Assembly: GCA_016987375.1 (NCBI GenBank) | Contig: PJRA01000313.1 | Location: 749,163-813,162 of the forward strand | Source of the DNA: Brachionus koreanus | Taxonomy: Eukaryota; Rotifera; Eurotatoria; Ploima; Brachionidae | Length of the DNA stretch: 64,000 nucleotides | Reading direction: 5' to 3' | In this document: in pieces, positions 60,801-64,000 of the stretch | Position numbering within the stretch: position 1 is the first letter of the stretch | Layout of the letters: each line of letters starts with the position of its first letter | Notes under the pieces: model-generated | The model's database searches: none | What the model saw: the letters and a program-made list of their open reading frames with translations, nothing else | Told to the model about the DNA's origin: nothing | Program-made: the position numbers and the translations under genes

Positions 60801-61694
60801 TTATTTTCTTGTAACAAAATAAAGTTTTTCAACTGGATGTTTATTTTCGACTAACAAGTCACTGAATGGGTTGAAATTTCTGCTTTCGATGAATTCTACT
60901 TTGAAATCTTCACCTAATAAAAAATTAATTCCATAAAAAATTATTTAATTCAAGAATAACCAAACCAAACAAAAGTTGAATTTCATCAATTGGACAAGAA
61001 AAAGGCGGACCCGGATATAAAGTTTGATCGTAGTCAAATACTTCTAGCAAATACCTTATTCTTTCATTCAATAGCTTTTTTATATGCTCAATATACCTTA
61101 AAAAAATTCTAATTTTTTTTAATTTAAAAAAAAATTAAACTTTATTCTGAGCTCATAAAATAAAGCTACATAAGCTCCTCTATCCCACACACATTCAAAT
61201 GGCTTTTCCAATTCAGAATTGAATTTAAAAAAATCTCCATTGTACAACTTTATTCTACAATCTTCACTCTTTTAAAATTAACTAAATGAAAAAAATAAAA
61301 ATTGAAAGTAAAAAATTATTTTACTGAATATAAATTAAAGTCTTTTATTTTAAATTTTGTGTATTTGATATTGTGTTCAGTAAAAAATTGTTCACAAGCA
61401 ATTTGTGAGATTTCTATTCCGACTACTCTATGACCTAAAGATGCTAGCCTTTATTGAAAAATTCTAATTACTCTTTGTATATTTCTTTATGAGAAATTAC
61501 CATGCCATATCAACAGCTTTTCCGCACAAAGGAAACAAAATTCGAATTTTTTCATTATCATTGCTTATTAATTTTTGTAGATTATTAGCTAAAAACGGAT
61601 GGTTATTCATTTGATGAAAAGCAATTTGGTTATTCTCCCATTTGTTAGTCCATTGTTCCAACTTTGTAATTGTTGGATTTAAAAAATTTGACAT
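60801..61694 (-). CDS. TPMT: TPMT-4: thiopurine S-methyltransferase-like enzyme
   Basis: Five exons, 229 residues: 61694-61501, 61448-61325, 61268-61141, 61096-60966, 60913-60801. Starts MSNFLNPTITKLEQWTNKWE; then IRILFPLCGKAVDMAW (SAM motif I), GHRVVGIEISQIACEQFF, FECVWDRGAYVAL, YPGPPFSCP and a C-terminal VEKLYFVTRK. The first intron of TPMT-1/2 is absent. The exon at 61268-61141 shares a stretch almost identical to TPMT-3 and TPMT-5, consistent with sequence exchange within the array. Substrate unknown. Confidence 0.92.
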
Positions 61695-61835
61695 TGGAGT
61701 TTTTTTTTATTTTAATTTTTAATAAAATCTAAAAAAAAATTTGTAAATCTCCTTTTTAATTTTTTTAGATCATATGAAAAAAAAAATTTTATCAAATATT
61801 TATTTTCATAAAATAATTAGAATTGTAAAAATGTC

Positions 61836-62745
61836 CTATTTTCTAGATAAAAGGTATAATCTATCTAAAGGTTGGTTTGCCTCAGTTAGCTTTTGATTTA
61901 GAGAAATGGTTTTCTCGCTTTCAAGTAGCTCAATTTGAAACTCAGAGCCTTAAATATTAAATCAAATATTTTTCTTTAAATTTAGATTAAATTAGTTTTT
62001 GTTACCAAAATGATGTTTAATTTCTTCTTGTGGACATGAGTGGGGTGGACCCGGAAACAATGATGTATCATATTCAAATACATCAAGCAGATAGCGAACT
62101 GAAGGAGATAAAAGATTTTTCATGTGTTCAGCATATCTCAAACATGAATTGGAAATAAATTCAAAAAAATTATAAAAATTTTTACTTGATTCGTAAGTCT
62201 AAATGAAGGGCACCATAAGCTCCTCTATCCCACACACATTCAAATGGCTTTTCCAACTCAGAATTGAATTTAAAAAAGTCCCCATTGTACAACTTTATTC
62301 TACCATCTTCACTCTTTTAAAATTTGATTATTTTAATAAAAAATACTTTTTATTTAAATTTTAAAAATAAGCATACAGTAAAGAGCTTTAAATCCTTTAG
62401 GTCTTTGACAGAATATTTTATGTTATTTTCAGAAAAAAATTGTTCACAAGCCATTTGAACAAATTCAACTCCTACAACTTCATGGCCAAGTGATGCAAGC
62501 CTTTAGATGTAATGTTAAAAATTTTTGAAGTATATTTTTAGAATTGTTTACCAGGCCATGTCAACCGCTTTGCCACAAAAAGGAAAAAGAATGCGCATTT
62601 TATTTTGATTAGAAAGTAATTTCGATAAATGTTTTTCCAAATATTTATGATTATTAGACTGATGAAATCCAATTTCGCTTTTGATCCATCTTTCATTCCA
62701 AAATTCTGGATGAGTTTTTGTTGGCATCAATTTTTCTCCTGACAT
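61836..62745 (-). CDS. TPMT: TPMT-5: thiopurine S-methyltransferase-like enzyme
   Basis: Five exons, 229 residues: 62745-62552, 62500-62377, 62313-62186, 62136-62006, 61948-61836. Starts MSGEKLMPTKTHPEFWNERW; then MRILFPFCGKAVDMAW (SAM motif I), GHEVVGVEFVQMACEQFF, FECVWDRGAYGALHLDLRIK, FPGPPHSCP and a C-terminal LDRLYLLSRK. The region 62184-62577, including a whole intron, is almost identical to TPMT-3, whereas the first and last exons differ strongly. The TPMT-3-fused intron is still present here (62185-62137). Confidence 0.92.
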
Positions 62746-63418
62746 TATAATTTATAAATTTTATTTACATTTTTATTTATTTTTTATATATACTTTATAG
62801 TATTTAAAAAATGATTAGTCATTCTTATAGTTACTTTTAAATATTTTTTTTTATTCCAAATACTCGTTTAAAATCACATGATTAAGTAATATTTTAGCAT
62901 TTTGTTCCCTCCCATTTTAAATTATTATGTTTAGTCATAAAATTTTGCGTTTTTTAAAAGAGTTGATATTTTTGATTTTAGCATCTTTGTAATTCTAAAG
63001 CTTTAACTCATATTATATATTAGAATAAACACTATTGAATGCTCTTTAAATGAGATTTCTAACTATTTTCTTATTTAATTCTAAAAAAAATTCATAAAAT
63101 GAAAATTTCAAATGAACATTTTGAAATTTTAGAAATGTTATAGGAAAAAAATTTATCAATAAAAGCAGTAGCTCGTGAAATATGCCTAGTGGAAGTTGAA
63201 AATGTGCTTAAATTAAAAGGCTAGAAAACGCTAGACCTCATACAGCTCGAAGAACAATGGCAAAAATATAAGAGATGGAAAGAATCGAACTTCTCTTTCA
63301 TTTTGCATATAGCCCAGATATTTCTCCTTTTTCGCTCAATGGAAAAACCCTATTATCTAATTTTGCTATTAAAAATTATATTAAATTAAAAAATCTCAAA
63401 TACTAGAAAAATCAAAAT
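62746..63418. other. Spacer TPMT-5 to TPMT-6
   Basis: AT-rich spacer holding the TPMT-5 upstream region, the TPMT-6 3' end and a mariner relic (63150-63345). No host gene seen. Confidence 0.5.
63150..63345 (+). mobile_element. Decayed mariner transposase fragment 2
   Basis: Plus-strand frames: IKAVAREIC (helix-turn-helix-like) and, after a frame break, NARPHTARRTMAKI followed by EMERIELLFHFAYSPDISPF. The latter matches the mariner DNARPHTA...ELLPHPPYSPDLAPSDY catalytic region. The middle of the gene is deleted and stops are present. Confidence 0.75.
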
Positions 63419-64000
63419 TTATTTATTAGTTAAAAAGTAAATGCTTTCTTTCATAATTCCAACTTGGTCCATTCCAGGGTGACAAGGTCTTATAGCTTTT
63501 TGCTCGATTTGCTCACAATTAAATAAGGAACCAAAATTTTGGATAATTTCATCATCAGATATTGAAAAAGGTGGCCCAGCATATAACAACTGGTCATATT
63601 GAACCGTATCGAGCAAATATCTAACATTTTTACCCAGTAAACTTTTCATATGACTTGGATACCTTAAATTATTTTTTTATCTACAAATAAATATCAAAAA
63701 AATACTATAAACCTATCTCTTATGTGCTTTGGAAATGCTACATATGAACCTCTATCCCAAACGGATTCAAAAGGTTTTTCGTATTTCAAATCAAATTTGA
63801 AAAAGTCACCGTTGTAAATTTTAACTCCACCGTCTTCACTCTAAGATAATTGAAAATATTAAATAGAAAAAATTGAAACACTTAAAAAACCTCAAAAAGT
63901 CTAAATTGGTTCAAATCAGTAACAAAGTATTTTAAGTTGTTTTCTTTAAAAAAATCTTCACAGGCAATTTCTGATACTTCAACTCCAACAACTTGGTTTC
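63419..64000 (-). CDS. TPMT: TPMT-6: thiopurine S-methyltransferase-like enzyme, 5'-partial
   Basis: Runs off the right edge. Visible exons: 64000-63891 (incomplete), 63840-63713, 63662-63419. The protein reads QVVGVEVSEIACEDFF, FESVWDRGSYVAFPKHIRDR, KNVRYLLDTVQYDQLLYAGP and a C-terminal MKESIYFLTNK. The last two exons of the other copies are fused here (no intron after IIQNFG), a second independent intron loss in the array. SAM motif I lies outside the window. Confidence 0.88.

Noticed and set aside
1..64000. Alternative genetic code suggested by frequent stops in the WSC regions
   Set aside because: All stops fall inside introns once GT-AG borders are applied. The full models translate with the standard code.
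1..64000. CRISPR arrays, bacterial operons, Shine-Dalgarno sites, tRNA or rRNA genes
   Set aside because: No regularly spaced direct repeats, no tRNA-like cloverleaf and no rRNA-like block were seen, and the gene structure is clearly eukaryotic.

Overview
The window is AT-rich eukaryotic DNA (roughly a quarter G+C). Genes are cut by many very short GT-AG introns, mostly 45-65 nt. Gene content is metazoan: a Ca2+/calmodulin-type PDE1, EGF-domain membrane proteins, a MATE transporter, a RING protein and TPMT-like methyltransferases, plus decayed mariner, pogo/Tigger and LINE elements. Compactness, base composition and content suggest a monogonont rotifer (Brachionus-like). That is an inference; another AT-rich small invertebrate is possible.

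Left half (1-34,352, + strand): a head-to-tail array of four paralogous genes (called WPE-A to WPE-D here) for large single-pass cell-surface proteins. I rebuilt three from signal peptide to stop. All exon phases close, giving about 1479, 1570 and 1539 residues. Order of parts: signal peptide, three repeats of [WSC-WSC-PKD-like], four further WSC-like modules, three EGF domains, one membrane helix and a short lysine-rich tail. WPE-A is cut by the left edge. Larger introns hold transposon debris. The 3' ends of WPE-C and WPE-D are nearly identical, introns included, while their N-terminal modules have diverged.

Middle (35,426-53,203): a PDE1 gene on the minus strand with two alternative first exons, one giving a possibly myristoylated, poly-His-containing N-terminus. 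Divergent from it is a TPMT-like gene on the plus strand (48,766-49,701), which converges on a 15-exon MATE transporter on the minus strand (53,203-49,711) with 9 bp between the stop codons.

Right part (53,204-64,000): LINE debris, an intronless RING-finger gene with a propeller-like C-terminal half, a 78-base assembly gap, then a minus-strand tandem array of five TPMT-like genes (the last cut by the right edge). The array shows gene conversion and loss of single introns in some copies. A TPMT expansion beside a MATE exporter could suggest small-molecule detoxification, but that link is only an inference from position.
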